In this document: positions 38,771-47,363 of the stretch, piece by piece
Layout of the letters: every line of letters starts with the position of its first letter
Numbering within the stretch: position 1 is the stretch's first letter
Source: Pectobacterium zantedeschiae
GTDB lineage: Bacteria; Pseudomonadota; Gammaproteobacteria; Enterobacterales; Enterobacteriaceae
DNA: 64,000 nt
Reading direction: 5' to 3'
Assembly: GCF_004137795.1 (NCBI RefSeq)
Contig: NZ_NWTM01000001.1
Location: 3,134,035-3,198,034, forward strand
The notes under the pieces: model-generated
The model's input: the letters and a program-made list of their open reading frames with translations, nothing else
Database searches by the model: none
Told to the model about the DNA's origin: nothing
Made by a program: the position numbers and the translations under genes

Positions 38771-39361
38771 GTGCTGGATAGAATAAAAGTTTGTTTTACC
38801 GAGAGTATTCAAACGCAGATTGCAGCGGCAGAAGCCTTGCCTGACGCCATTTCACGTGGTGCAATCGCGATGGTGCAGTCTCTGCTGAACGGCAACAAGA
38901 TTCTGTGCTGCGGTAACGGAACATCAGCAGCAAATTCGCAGCATTTTGCCGCCAGCATGATTAATCGCTTTGAAGCCGAACGCCCCAGCTTACCGGCAAT
39001 CGCACTTAATGCGGATAATGTGGTCTTAACTGCGATAGCCAATGACCGCCTGCATGAAGAGGTCTATGCCAAACAAGTCAGGGCGTTAGGTCAGGCAGGC
39101 GACGTACTATTGGCAATTTCAACCCGTGGCAACAGCCGCGATATTGTTAAAGCCGTAGAATCTGCCGTGACCCGCGACATGACGATTGTCGCCCTGACTG
39201 GCTACGATGGCGGAGAACTGGCCGGGTTGCTCGGTCCACAGGATGTGGAAATTCGCATCCCGTCACACCGTAGCGCCCGAATTCAGGAAATGCACATGTT
39301 GACAGTAAATTGCCTGTGCGATTTGATTGATAACACACTTTTTCCACACCAGAACGATTGA
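38771..39361 (+). CDS. diaA: DnaA initiator-associating protein DiaA
   Basis: 196 residues. SIS-fold tetramer that binds DnaA and promotes timely replication initiation at ori[18 protein letters not shown] is the SIS sugar-phosphate-like loop, and [12 protein letters not shown] the second. Near-identical to E. coli DiaA over its full length. The start codon is GTG. It precedes dolP by 11 bases; a single transcription unit lpoA-yraN-diaA-dolP is likely. Confidence 0.96.
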   Translation: MLDRIKVCFTESIQTQIAAAEALPDAISRGAIAMVQSLLNGNKILCCGNGTSAANSQHFAASMINRFEAERPSLPAIALNADNVVLTAIANDRLHEEVYAKQVRALGQAGDVLLAISTRGNSRDIVKAVESAVTRDMTIVALTGYDGGELAGLLGPQDVEIRIPSHRSARIQEMHMLTVNCLCDLIDNTLFPHQND

Positions 39362-39372
39362 AGGAGCACTAC

Positions 39373-39945
39373 ATGAGGATAAGTTCTGCATTTGCCGTGC
39401 TGTCTATCGCCCTGCTGCTACAAGGCTGTGTCGGGGTTGTTGCTGTTGGCAGTGCCGTGGCAACCAAAACGGCTACTGACCCGCGTACTGTAGGCACGCA
39501 GGTTGACGATGGCACACTGGAAGTCCGCGTGACGAATGCAATCAGCAAAGACGAGCAGTTGAAAAAAGATGCCCGTATCATTGCGACGGCTTATCAGGGG
39601 AAAGTATTGTTAACAGGACAGGCGCCAAATACCGAAATGGCAAGCCGGGCTAAACAAATTGCCCTCGGCGTGGATGGTGCGGCAGAAGTCTACAACGAAA
39701 TACGCCAGGGTACTCCGGTATCAATGGGAACCGCCTCCATGGATACCTGGATCACCACCAAAGTTCGCTCACAAATCCTGGCGAGCGACACGGTTAAATC
39801 CTCTAACGTAAAAGTCACCACGGAAAATGGCGAAGTCTTCCTGTTAGGTTTAGTGACACAGCGTGAAGGTACCTCGGCCGCAGAAATCGCCAGTAAAGTT
39901 GGCGGCGTGAAGCACGTGACAACGGCCTTTACTTACCTGCAATAA
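39373..39945 (+). CDS. dolP: Outer-membrane lipoprotein DolP (YraP)
   Basis: 190 residues from the ATG at 39373, preceded by AAGGAG. Division- and outer-membrane-stress-associated lipid-binding protein. Signal peptide with lipobox LLLQGC (Cys at about 19). Two BON domains (about 45-115 and 125-190): RVTNAISKDEQLKKDARI...VLLTGQAPN and TKVRSQILASDTV...VFLLGLVTQ. Belongs to the sigma-E regulon in E. coli; no promoter could be fixed here. Confidence 0.95.
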   Translation: MRISSAFAVLSIALLLQGCVGVVAVGSAVATKTATDPRTVGTQVDDGTLEVRVTNAISKDEQLKKDARIIATAYQGKVLLTGQAPNTEMASRAKQIALGVDGAAEVYNEIRQGTPVSMGTASMDTWITTKVRSQILASDTVKSSNVKVTTENGEVFLLGLVTQREGTSAAEIASKVGGVKHVTTAFTYLQ

Positions 39946-39982
39946 CGTTGTTATCTCTTTGCGTTTTCGATGGTTAAAAACC

Positions 39983-40016
39983 AAAACCGCTGATGTCTTC
40001 ATCAGCGGTTTTTTAT
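39983..40016 (+). terminator. Terminator after dolP
   Basis: AAAACCGCTGAT (39983-39994) pairs with ATCAGCGGTTTT (40001-40012) with a 6-base loop, followed by TT. The symmetrical A/T flanks could also stop leftward transcripts from the alginate-lyase-like gene. Confidence 0.85.
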
Positions 40017-40082
40017 TTCTGCTCTTTTTATCCCGGTTCGGGTAAGCGTATCTTTACCTGATGGAATCACCGTACCACAGAA

Positions 40083-41378
40083 TTACGGCGTAGCCGGAGT
40101 AAGTAACCAAAGTGCGCGACGGGTTTCAACGCTGACATGGCTCGGTTCTTTATCTCGCGCACTCGCCTCGCCAGTAAGCAATTCGGTAAAGCCTGCTTGC
40201 TTGATTTGCGTCTCGTAACGCGGCGTTTTCAAACCACGCTCCGCCTGCAATAACAACGGAATAAGACGGCTACTTTGCCTGTCCATCGTCTTGCGCGGCC
40301 ACGCTTTATTTTCATCCAGATACGGTGCCATAAAATCCAATGCCTTTATCACACTGCTTCCTTTCGGCGTTTGGTACTGCCAGATATTCTCCCCGACACG
40401 GGAAGCCAAAATAGCCATATCCGTTATCGCCTGAAGATTGAAGTAGCTGTAATGGAAAGAGCGGGTACGCGCCAACTCTTCTGGCTGAGAACCATCCGGT
40501 TGCAGTTGGTGATCCAATTTCTCACGCTGCAATTGCGCCATGGATTTCACAAGGTCGATTTTCCCCAGATACCAGGCGATACCCGCAACCTGTACGGTAT
40601 ACCAGCTACCGTGGTTGTTCTGCGCCGTTGCTTCTTTTTTCCCCAGTTTGCTGGTTTGTAACCAGTGCAGATAATCACTCATCCATTTCTGCATCTGCTG
40701 CTCATCCTGCGTCGTCCAGCCCGGAGCCTGACGCAATATTATCAACGAGTCGACAATACGAGTGGAAAAGTAACGTCCGTCCAATACGCCCGAGCCCCTG
40801 CCCGGCGCAATGCCCGGCACGCCCTGCGCAAAATCGAGATTAGGGTTCATACGCGTAGCGGGGTCGATAAACCAGGTACGAATCATCGACATGGCCTTAT
40901 CGGCATAAGCTTGTTTGCCGGAAAAATACCATGCCAGCGTCAATGCCTGCGTTTGGGCGGTGAATTTCGCCAGACGGACGCCATCAGTCTCGTCATCCTT
41001 GCTGGCAGGGTTTACCTGCCCATCACGACGAATCCAAGGCAAACCATCAGCTTTATCGGGATCGGGCCACCAGTAGGCGCTGAGGCTCAAATAATCATGC
41101 TTTGAACCACTGGGTGGCGTGGATTTCTTTTCCGTCACGCTGAGGTTATCACTTTTCAACGCACGATCGGCTTCCGAAATAAGCTGCTCATACGCCATTC
41201 GCATCTGTGGCTTCTCCGTTTTCTGCTGTAGCTGCTGTTTTACTGCGGATAACTGAGGCTGTTGCAAGAAGGCGTAGGGATTACCGGGGGATGCCGCTTT
41301 AGGCTCCGCATTCGCACGGACAACGGAAGCCATACAACACAATACAACCAGTAAACCTGACCAATAACGTAACCGCAT
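40083..41378 (-). CDS. Secreted alginate-lyase-family protein
   Basis: 431 residues from the ATG at 41378 (MRLRYWSGLLVVLC), preceded by AGGAGA; a longer frame upstream lacks family sequence. Sec signal peptide with cleavage near RANA/EP. The body fits the alpha/alpha-toroid alginate lyase (PL5-type, PF05426) family: DYLSLSAYWWPDPDKADG, the NNHGSWYTVQV motif (catalytic Asn-His) and SFHYSYFNLQAI. The polysaccharide substrate is unknown and may not be alginate. Lies between dolP and mtgA. Confidence 0.8.
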   Translation of the reverse strand: MRLRYWSGLLVVLCCMASVVRANAEPKAASPGNPYAFLQQPQLSAVKQQLQQKTEKPQMRMAYEQLISEADRALKSDNLSVTEKKSTPPSGSKHDYLSLSAYWWPDPDKADGLPWIRRDGQVNPASKDDETDGVRLAKFTAQTQALTLAWYFSGKQAYADKAMSMIRTWFIDPATRMNPNLDFAQGVPGIAPGRGSGVLDGRYFSTRIVDSLIILRQAPGWTTQDEQQMQKWMSDYLHWLQTSKLGKKEATAQNNHGSWYTVQVAGIAWYLGKIDLVKSMAQLQREKLDHQLQPDGSQPEELARTRSFHYSYFNLQAITDMAILASRVGENIWQYQTPKGSSVIKALDFMAPYLDENKAWPRKTMDRQSSRLIPLLLQAERGLKTPRYETQIKQAGFTELLTGEASARDKEPSHVSVETRRALWLLTPATP

Positions 41379-41449
41379 ACTTTCTCCTGATGTCGAAAAC
41401 ACGACCGTTAACGCGAAAATTTCTCGGTATACTAAACGAACAAGGTGAC

Positions 41450-42184
41450 TTAATTCAGATTGTTGTCTCGCAAAAATGCATCGCCACCCATCTGTCGCAT
41501 CTGACGTAAAATCCACTGCTGACGTTGAATCACATAGCCGGAGGGCGCATTCGCACGAAAGCGAATAGGGTTTGGTAGCACCGCCGCTAGCAAAGCAGAT
41601 TCACTTGCCGTCAGCCTGCTGGCAGGCTTGTTGAAATAACGTTTAGCCGCCGCTTCAACGCCAAAAATACCGGGGCCAAACTCGGCAATATTCAGATACA
41701 CGGTAAGAATTCGCCGTTTTGTCCAGACCAACTCCACCCCGGTGGTAATACCCGCCTCAAGCCCCTTACGCACCCAGCTACGTCCATCCCACAGAAACAG
41801 GTTCTTTACCATCTGCTGCGACAGCGTAGACGCACCGCGAATCCGCTGCGAATTGCGTTCGTTGTGCTTCAATGCCTGACCAATCGCATCAACATCGAAG
41901 CCCCAATGCTGAGGAAATTTTTGGTCTTCCGCCGCCATCACTGCCAGCGCCATTTCCGGTGCGATATCTTCCATCGACACCCAATCCGAATGGGCAACAT
42001 AGGAAAACTCGCCTTTCAACCATGCGCTGATCTGTCTGTCGACCATCACCGCGGAGAACGGCACGGGCAGGAAAGAAAACAACAGAATGCCAGCCAGCCA
42101 CGCACCGACGACAACCAACACACTCCGAACGATCAGGCGCTTCAACCACGCGAATAAGCCTCCACGCCCTCGGCTCCACCTCAT
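41450..42184 (-). CDS. mtgA: Monofunctional peptidoglycan glycosyltransferase
   Basis: 244 residues. GT51 enzyme that polymerises lipid II into glycan strands. N-terminal membrane anchor (about 12-35, [20 protein letters not shown]). GT51 motifs: [14 protein letters not shown] (catalytic Glu), [36 protein letters not shown] and [10 protein letters not shown]. Its start overlaps the elbB stop by four bases, so the two are coupled as in E. coli. Confidence 0.95.
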   Translation of the reverse strand: MRWSRGRGGLFAWLKRLIVRSVLVVVGAWLAGILLFSFLPVPFSAVMVDRQISAWLKGEFSYVAHSDWVSMEDIAPEMALAVMAAEDQKFPQHWGFDVDAIGQALKHNERNSQRIRGASTLSQQMVKNLFLWDGRSWVRKGLEAGITTGVELVWTKRRILTVYLNIAEFGPGIFGVEAAAKRYFNKPASRLTASESALLAAVLPNPIRFRANAPSGYVIQRQQWILRQMRQMGGDAFLRDNNLN

Positions 42185-42834
42185 TCGGTGAGATCCAATA
42201 CGCGAGCAACGAGCTTATCAATCCCTTGTGCCGCTTCGCTGATGGAGTTAGCCAGCATATAGGCTGGTGTTGTCACGATTTTATGTTCTTCATCCACCAC
42301 GATATCATCAACCGGGCAAACGACGTGGATTCCCCCCATCTCTTCGATGGCTTCGACGGTATCAATATCGTTACCAATGGTTACTCGGACAGGTACCCCC
42401 AAGATCGTCGGCAGCAGCGCGGGCGAGATGCAAATAAAGCCAATTGGTTTATTTTGCTTATAAATCTCCTGTGTGAGCAATTGCAGCGTTTCATCAATCT
42501 GGCAGGCCGATCCTTGCGTGGCAAAGTCGCTTAAATTTTTCGCAGCGCCAAAACCACCCGGCACAATCAGCGCATCTAACTCTTGTGTATTTGCTGTCGA
42601 AAGCGGCTGGATTTTTCCTCTGGCGATCCGTGCTGATTCTGCTAAAACGTTGCGATTCTCATCAGTTACGTCACCTGTAAGGTGATTAACCACCTGTAAT
42701 TGCGGCTTATCTGGCGCAAAGCAAACCGCTTCTGCGCCTGCGCGATCCAGCGCAAGTAATGTCAACACGGCTTCATGAATCTCGGAACCGTCATAAACAC
42801 CACAGCCACTAAGGACAATGCCGACTCGTTTCAT
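42181..42834 (-). CDS. elbB: Glyoxalase ElbB
   Basis: 217 residues from [10 protein letters not shown]; a second ATG one codon earlier (42837) is equally possible, both after GAGGG. DJ-1/PfpI-like class I glutamine-amidotransferase fold with reported glyoxalase activity. Matches E. coli ElbB throughout: [39 protein letters not shown] (nucleophile elbow Cys) and [20 protein letters not shown]. Divergent from arcZ; mtgA follows. Confidence 0.94.
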   Translation of the reverse strand: MKRVGIVLSGCGVYDGSEIHEAVLTLLALDRAGAEAVCFAPDKPQLQVVNHLTGDVTDENRNVLAESARIARGKIQPLSTANTQELDALIVPGGFGAAKNLSDFATQGSACQIDETLQLLTQEIYKQNKPIGFICISPALLPTILGVPVRVTIGNDIDTVEAIEEMGGIHVVCPVDDIVVDEEHKIVTTPAYMLANSISEAAQGIDKLVARVLDLTE

Positions 42835-43019
42835 CATCTTTTCCCTCATTTCATTACATCAACTAATTGATTTTTTAATTGACAAACACTAATCTACATC
42901 ACACATTTTAATGATTCTTGTAACAAAGATTTCTACATTTGCTATTTTGTTGCTTGATGAAGATGTAAAGTAGTTAGGTTGTAATTGTTGTTGTAAGCTG
43001 TATGTCGTTAAGACAGTTA

Positions 43020-43142
43020 GATAAGACACGAATATCCGCACTTGCGAGTTTACAAAACCTGAAATCTAAATGCAGGTGCATGTTTTCCCTGGTGTTGGCG
43101 CATAATTCGCGCACCCCGGCTTCGGCCGGGGTCATTTTTTTC
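43020..43142 (+). ncRNA. arcZ: Hfq-dependent small RNA ArcZ
   Basis: Lies between elbB and arcB and runs opposite to both, as in E. coli. The conserved 3' part TTTCCCTGGTGTTGGCGCA (43084-43102), the seed region of processed ArcZ, is present. It is followed by ATAATTCGCGC and the terminator stem ACCCCGGC-TTCG-GCCGGGGT with a T-run to about 43141. ArcZ activates rpoS and represses arcB and motility genes in relatives. The 5' part is much diverged, so the 5' end is an estimate. Confidence 0.88.
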
Positions 43143-43296
43143 TACCGTATGAAAACGTGCAAAGCCTTGCATGCTCCTTCCCTCTTCACTCATCACCTAC
43201 GCGCAATCTGCCAATTTTTTGCACTGATATCGCGTAAGATGAAAAAAATTCCTAGTCGTTTTATTCGCCACGTCCCTGTGGCCGCAACAGAACGTA

Positions 43297-45663
43297 TCAG
43301 GACTCTTTTTCTGCTTTTGCTACCCAATCACGCAGCACCTGAACATCATGACGCCAGTCGTGCTTAAGTTCATCAACCCATTCCTGCACGTTATCCCACC
43401 ATGCTGGTAACGATGAGGTCTGAATCTGTTGGGCAACCTGTTGCAGATGTCGTAGCCCGACAGAACCCGCCGCGCCTTTAATTTTGTGCCCTTCTTCCGT
43501 AATGCCTTTCTGGTCACGCGCCGTCATGTTGGAATCGAGAATCGCCAGATAGCCCGGCATCATCTGCTCAAACATCTCCAGACTTTGGTGAATCAGTTTC
43601 GGCCCCACCAAATCCAGATACTGTTCCAGCATCGGGATATCCAGCAGATCTTCTTTTGCTTGTGCCATTTCATCACCCTCTTCAACCATCGGTTCTTCCG
43701 TCCACACCGTGTGAGTATCCCAGTATTGCTTAATGACGGCCGTGAGCGCAGGTACCGACAGCGGTTTGCTAAGCACGTCATCCATACCCGCATCCAGATA
43801 TTCGCGTTTATCCTTCAGCACGTTCGCCGTCAGCGCCACCAGCGGCGGCAGGCTACGGTTGCCATAGCGTGAACGTAGCTGACGTGCCACATCCAGCCCG
43901 GTCATATCCGGCAGTTGGATATCGAGCAGCACCAGATCGAATTCATCGGGATCGAACATATCCAGCGCTTCTTGCCCGGTCATCGCGACGTCCACGCTAT
44001 TGCCCAGTTTTTCCAACACCGAGCGCGCAACCACCACGTTTAATTCGATGTCCTCCACCAGCAGAACGTTCAGCGCAGGTAGTGGTAAATCATCGTCTTC
44101 CAGGCCGCTTCCCGCTTCATCGACGCTCGGCGCAATGACAGTCAGAGTGAAGCAAGAGCCCTTACCTTGCGTACTGGAAACATGGATATCCCCTCCCATG
44201 CTTTGTGCCAGACGTTTCGACACCGCCAGACCGATTCCCGTACCCGTCGCAGGTTTCCCGCCGTGCTGGTCCTTAACCTGATAATACATGGCGAAGATTT
44301 TTTCCAATTCATCTGCTGGGATGCCCATCCCAGAATCTTCAACCTCGAAGCGCAGGCGATCGCCCTTTTCATGCCAGACGCGCACCACAATTTCGCCCTT
44401 TTCGCCATTTCCCCCCTTCGGCGTGAATTTCACCGCGTTACTGAGTAGGTTCCACAGAATCTGCCGCAGGCGCGTTCCGTCGGTAATCACTTTCTGTGGC
44501 AGAGGCGGGTGCTGGTCCATAATCAGCTTCAGGCCTTTCGGTTCCGCCAACAGGCCACCGAGGTTCTCCAGATCCACCAGGAAACCGGTGAAGTCGATCG
44601 GTTGGTTATCCAGTTGCACCTTGCGGCGCTCCTGTTTGTCCATCTCAATCACGTCGTTAAAAATATTGCCCAGCGTAATCGCGCTGACGTGGATGGTTTT
44701 CAGGTATTTTTGCTGTTCAGGGTCAAGTTGCGTATCCAGCAGGATGCGACTTAAGCCGACAATGCCATTAAGCGGCGTACGAAGCTCGTGGCTGATTGTT
44801 GAGATAAAAGTGGTCTTCTCCCTACTGGCGTTCTCTAACGCGTCCTGGTAACGCTTACGCTCCGTTATATCGCGTCCAAATCCCATCAGCCCGTGACGTT
44901 TTCCCATTCGGTCATAAAACGGCACTTTGCGCAGCTCAAAACAGGCTTTACGCCCATCGGGATAAACCAGCCACTGTTCGTAGGTCAGAGAAACGTTATG
45001 GCGGAACACTTTTTCGTCCGTCTCCATCACTTTCTCGGCAATATCGGGGGAGTAAACATCCTGCGGCGTCAGGCCAATCAGCTGCTTCTGGCTTTTGCCC
45101 ACTAGCAGTTCCATCGCGCGGTTGCAGCCGGAGAATTCTTTTTCTTCGTTACGGTAGTAAACCAGATCCGGCGAGGCATCGAGGAACGAACGCAGCAACG
45201 CAGATTGCTGCTCCAGCTCAATTTGTGCCTGTTCGCGGCGGGACATCTCTTCTTTGAGTCGACTCATCACCAGCACACGAGCCTCTTCCGCTTTGATACG
45301 GTCGGCAATTTCCTGATTGAGCTGCGCAATGTTCTCCTGAAGCTGCACATTCAGCTCCAGATCCCGATGACGCATTTCTTCCAGTTTCGCCACCAGCTTC
45401 GACAGTCGCTGACGCGACTCTTCAAGCTGTTCCACCACCACAGAGAGGAAATAAACGGCCCAGGGCGTAATCAATAACCCGAAGAAAATGGAGCGGACGA
45501 CGTCGATATTTTCGACCTCCCCGCTGAGCAATAGGGTGACCGCCATTTGCACCACCATCGCCAGCAGCACCAATACCGAGGCCAGCAGCAGTGAAAAACG
45601 GACAAGCCCCAGTTTTACCATCAAATCAACATAGTACTGAGCCAACAGACGAATTTGCTTCAT
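43297..45663 (-). CDS. arcB: Aerobic respiration control sensor kinase ArcB
   Basis: 788 residues. Tripartite hybrid histidine kinase that senses quinone redox state and phosphorylates ArcA. Two TM helices (about 22-43 and 58-77), coiled linker, PAS domain (about 155-270), HisKA with His in TISHELRTPLNG, HATPase (NLLSNAVKF, GTGIGLAVSK), receiver with Asp in LVLLDIQLPD, and HPt with His in EEGHKIKGAAGSVG. Length is near E. coli's 778. ArcZ, encoded just past its 3' end on the other strand, represses it in E. coli. Confidence 0.97.
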   Translation of the reverse strand: MKQIRLLAQYYVDLMVKLGLVRFSLLLASVLVLLAMVVQMAVTLLLSGEVENIDVVRSIFFGLLITPWAVYFLSVVVEQLEESRQRLSKLVAKLEEMRHRDLELNVQLQENIAQLNQEIADRIKAEEARVLVMSRLKEEMSRREQAQIELEQQSALLRSFLDASPDLVYYRNEEKEFSGCNRAMELLVGKSQKQLIGLTPQDVYSPDIAEKVMETDEKVFRHNVSLTYEQWLVYPDGRKACFELRKVPFYDRMGKRHGLMGFGRDITERKRYQDALENASREKTTFISTISHELRTPLNGIVGLSRILLDTQLDPEQQKYLKTIHVSAITLGNIFNDVIEMDKQERRKVQLDNQPIDFTGFLVDLENLGGLLAEPKGLKLIMDQHPPLPQKVITDGTRLRQILWNLLSNAVKFTPKGGNGEKGEIVVRVWHEKGDRLRFEVEDSGMGIPADELEKIFAMYYQVKDQHGGKPATGTGIGLAVSKRLAQSMGGDIHVSSTQGKGSCFTLTVIAPSVDEAGSGLEDDDLPLPALNVLLVEDIELNVVVARSVLEKLGNSVDVAMTGQEALDMFDPDEFDLVLLDIQLPDMTGLDVARQLRSRYGNRSLPPLVALTANVLKDKREYLDAGMDDVLSKPLSVPALTAVIKQYWDTHTVWTEEPMVEEGDEMAQAKEDLLDIPMLEQYLDLVGPKLIHQSLEMFEQMMPGYLAILDSNMTARDQKGITEEGHKIKGAAGSVGLRHLQQVAQQIQTSSLPAWWDNVQEWVDELKHDWRHDVQVLRDWVAKAEKES

Positions 45664-45782
45664 AGCGATTTCCCTTAGACACCCACCTGCGCATCATAAC
45701 GTAAAATAGCGGCTTATACGGCGCTACCCCGTAGATTCACAACATGAAATATTGGCTTCTACTGGCCGTGTCTTTTGACGAA

Positions 45783-46712
45783 TTACACATCAGCATAGCG
45801 GTAGGGCGTGCCGAGCGCGGAACCCTGTACGCCATGCGTTTGCAGATAGCGGTCCAGCTCCACCATGCCCGTCCAACGGTTTTCACACCAGAGTGGAGCC
45901 AGCAGGGTTGGACGGCGGGCACTGGCGGAAATGCGGTGATAGATGACATCCGGCGGCGTATGGCGAATCATCTCTCCCGCCGTTTCTACATAGCGCTCCA
46001 GAGCCAATTCGGGAAGCCTTCCGGCTCGCCAGGCTTTCGCCATCGTGCTGCCTTCTACGATATGGAGAGGGTGAAGCTTAATGCCTTCCACCCCAGTCTC
46101 GACAACCTGCTCCAACGTCGTTAAACAACGCTGTGCGTCTTCTCCCGGTAAACCCACAATCAGATGGCTGCATACCTTCAAACCGCGTTCACGCGCGCGA
46201 CGGGTGGTTTCCTGATAGCAGGCGAAGTCATGTCCACGATTAATACGATGCAGCGTTTTGTCACAGGCACTTTGCAACCCGAGTTCCAACCACACCTCAT
46301 AGCCTCTGTCGTTATAATGGGACAGCAAATCCAACACGGCATCTGGCACGCAGTCGGGACGAGTTCCCACACAAAGCCCCACCATTTCGGCCTGCTTCAG
46401 CGCTTCCTGATACATGTTTTCCAGAACCTGAACCTCGGCATAGGTGCTGGTATATGCCTGAAAATAAGCCAGATAGCGCTTGGCCCGATTCACCTTTCCC
46501 GCCTGCGCCTCCAACTGCTGCGCAATGCTGCGTTGCTGCATCTGTTCATCGGCAAACGAGGCGACATTACAGAACGTACACCCGCCTCGCCCCAGCGTGC
46601 CATCACGGTTAGGGCAATTAAAACCACCGTGCAGCGTTAGCTTGTGGATCTTCTCGCCGTAGCGACGTTGAAGATTTCCGCCAAACATATTGATTAATTT
46701 TTGCAATTGCAT
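45783..46712 (-). CDS. yhcC: Radical SAM protein YhcC
   Basis: 309 residues. TIGR01212-type radical SAM protein of unknown reaction, related to Elp3-like enzymes. The N-terminal Cys cluster reads CPNRDGTLGRGGCTFCNV (about 32-49), with the expected C-X2-C in CTFC, then CVGTRPDC and the family VGLPGEDAQR block. Lies between arcB and gltB as in E. coli. A 651-base gap separates it from gltB. Confidence 0.93.
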   Translation of the reverse strand: MQLQKLINMFGGNLQRRYGEKIHKLTLHGGFNCPNRDGTLGRGGCTFCNVASFADEQMQQRSIAQQLEAQAGKVNRAKRYLAYFQAYTSTYAEVQVLENMYQEALKQAEMVGLCVGTRPDCVPDAVLDLLSHYNDRGYEVWLELGLQSACDKTLHRINRGHDFACYQETTRRARERGLKVCSHLIVGLPGEDAQRCLTTLEQVVETGVEGIKLHPLHIVEGSTMAKAWRAGRLPELALERYVETAGEMIRHTPPDVIYHRISASARRPTLLAPLWCENRWTGMVELDRYLQTHGVQGSALGTPYRYADV

Positions 46713-46999
46713 ATTCTAGCCTGCTCCCTTGAGGAACAGCAGACTACCTTTCTCTTGCCCCCTTCGCGATGACCGCGATCAATCACACACACCCCAATGA
46801 AATGCATTTTTATTCGCTTTTAGTGAAAATAAACTCACGTCCGTGCTAATTAATTTTTCTTATCCCGTATACAGGCTTAATGAAAAGATGAAGCAACACT
46901 TAAAAATAGTTTCATAAAATCTAAAAGTAGCCATATACAGCAGAATATTCTAGAACGTAGAAAGAACGTAGCATGGAGAAAGGTTCTCACGCTTTTGTA

Positions 47000-47017
47000 T
47001 AGTGATACAGCTCACAC
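47000..47017. promoter_or_regulatory. Candidate CRP site upstream of gltB
   Basis: AGTGATACAGCTCACA matches TGTGA-N6-TCACA at 9 of 10 positions. It lies about 360 bases before gltB, and about 125 before the proposed promoter. In E. coli, gltBDF is reported to integrate Lrp, IHF, CRP and ArgR. The remaining gap 46713-47363 is A+T-rich and shows no gene; Lrp or IHF sites cannot be placed by eye. Confidence 0.55.
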
Positions 47018-47126
47018 TTCAATTAGATCCCATATTCGTTTCCCGAGATAGTTTTTCTAAAAAAATCATTATGTTTCATAGGTATAATTAAAAACTATCG
47101 TTTATCAGCACATTTTGCACTGGTAT

Positions 47127-47155
47127 TTGACCTGAACAGGGTTTCTCGCTAATTT
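47127..47155 (+). promoter_or_regulatory. Candidate sigma-70 promoter of gltBD
   Basis: TTGACC (47127-47132), a 17-base spacer, then TAATTT (47150-47155). Transcription would begin near 47162, giving a leader of about 200 bases with several self-complementary stretches. Confidence 0.55.
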
Positions 47156-47363
47156 GGGAATCCGCTGGAAGCTTTCCTGACGGGTCCATGATTCGTCATA
47201 TTTATGCAGTAAATGAAGACTCCCTCTAAAAACAAGTCATTTACCACTTGTGAGACCGTCACGAGAGGCCGAAGAAGAGAGCGTAATACTAGCCGCTCAA
47301 CGCCACGGTGCTTTCTCGCAGTAGGTTGTGAGAGTCACACAGAGCCTGGGGAGGTTCACTAAT

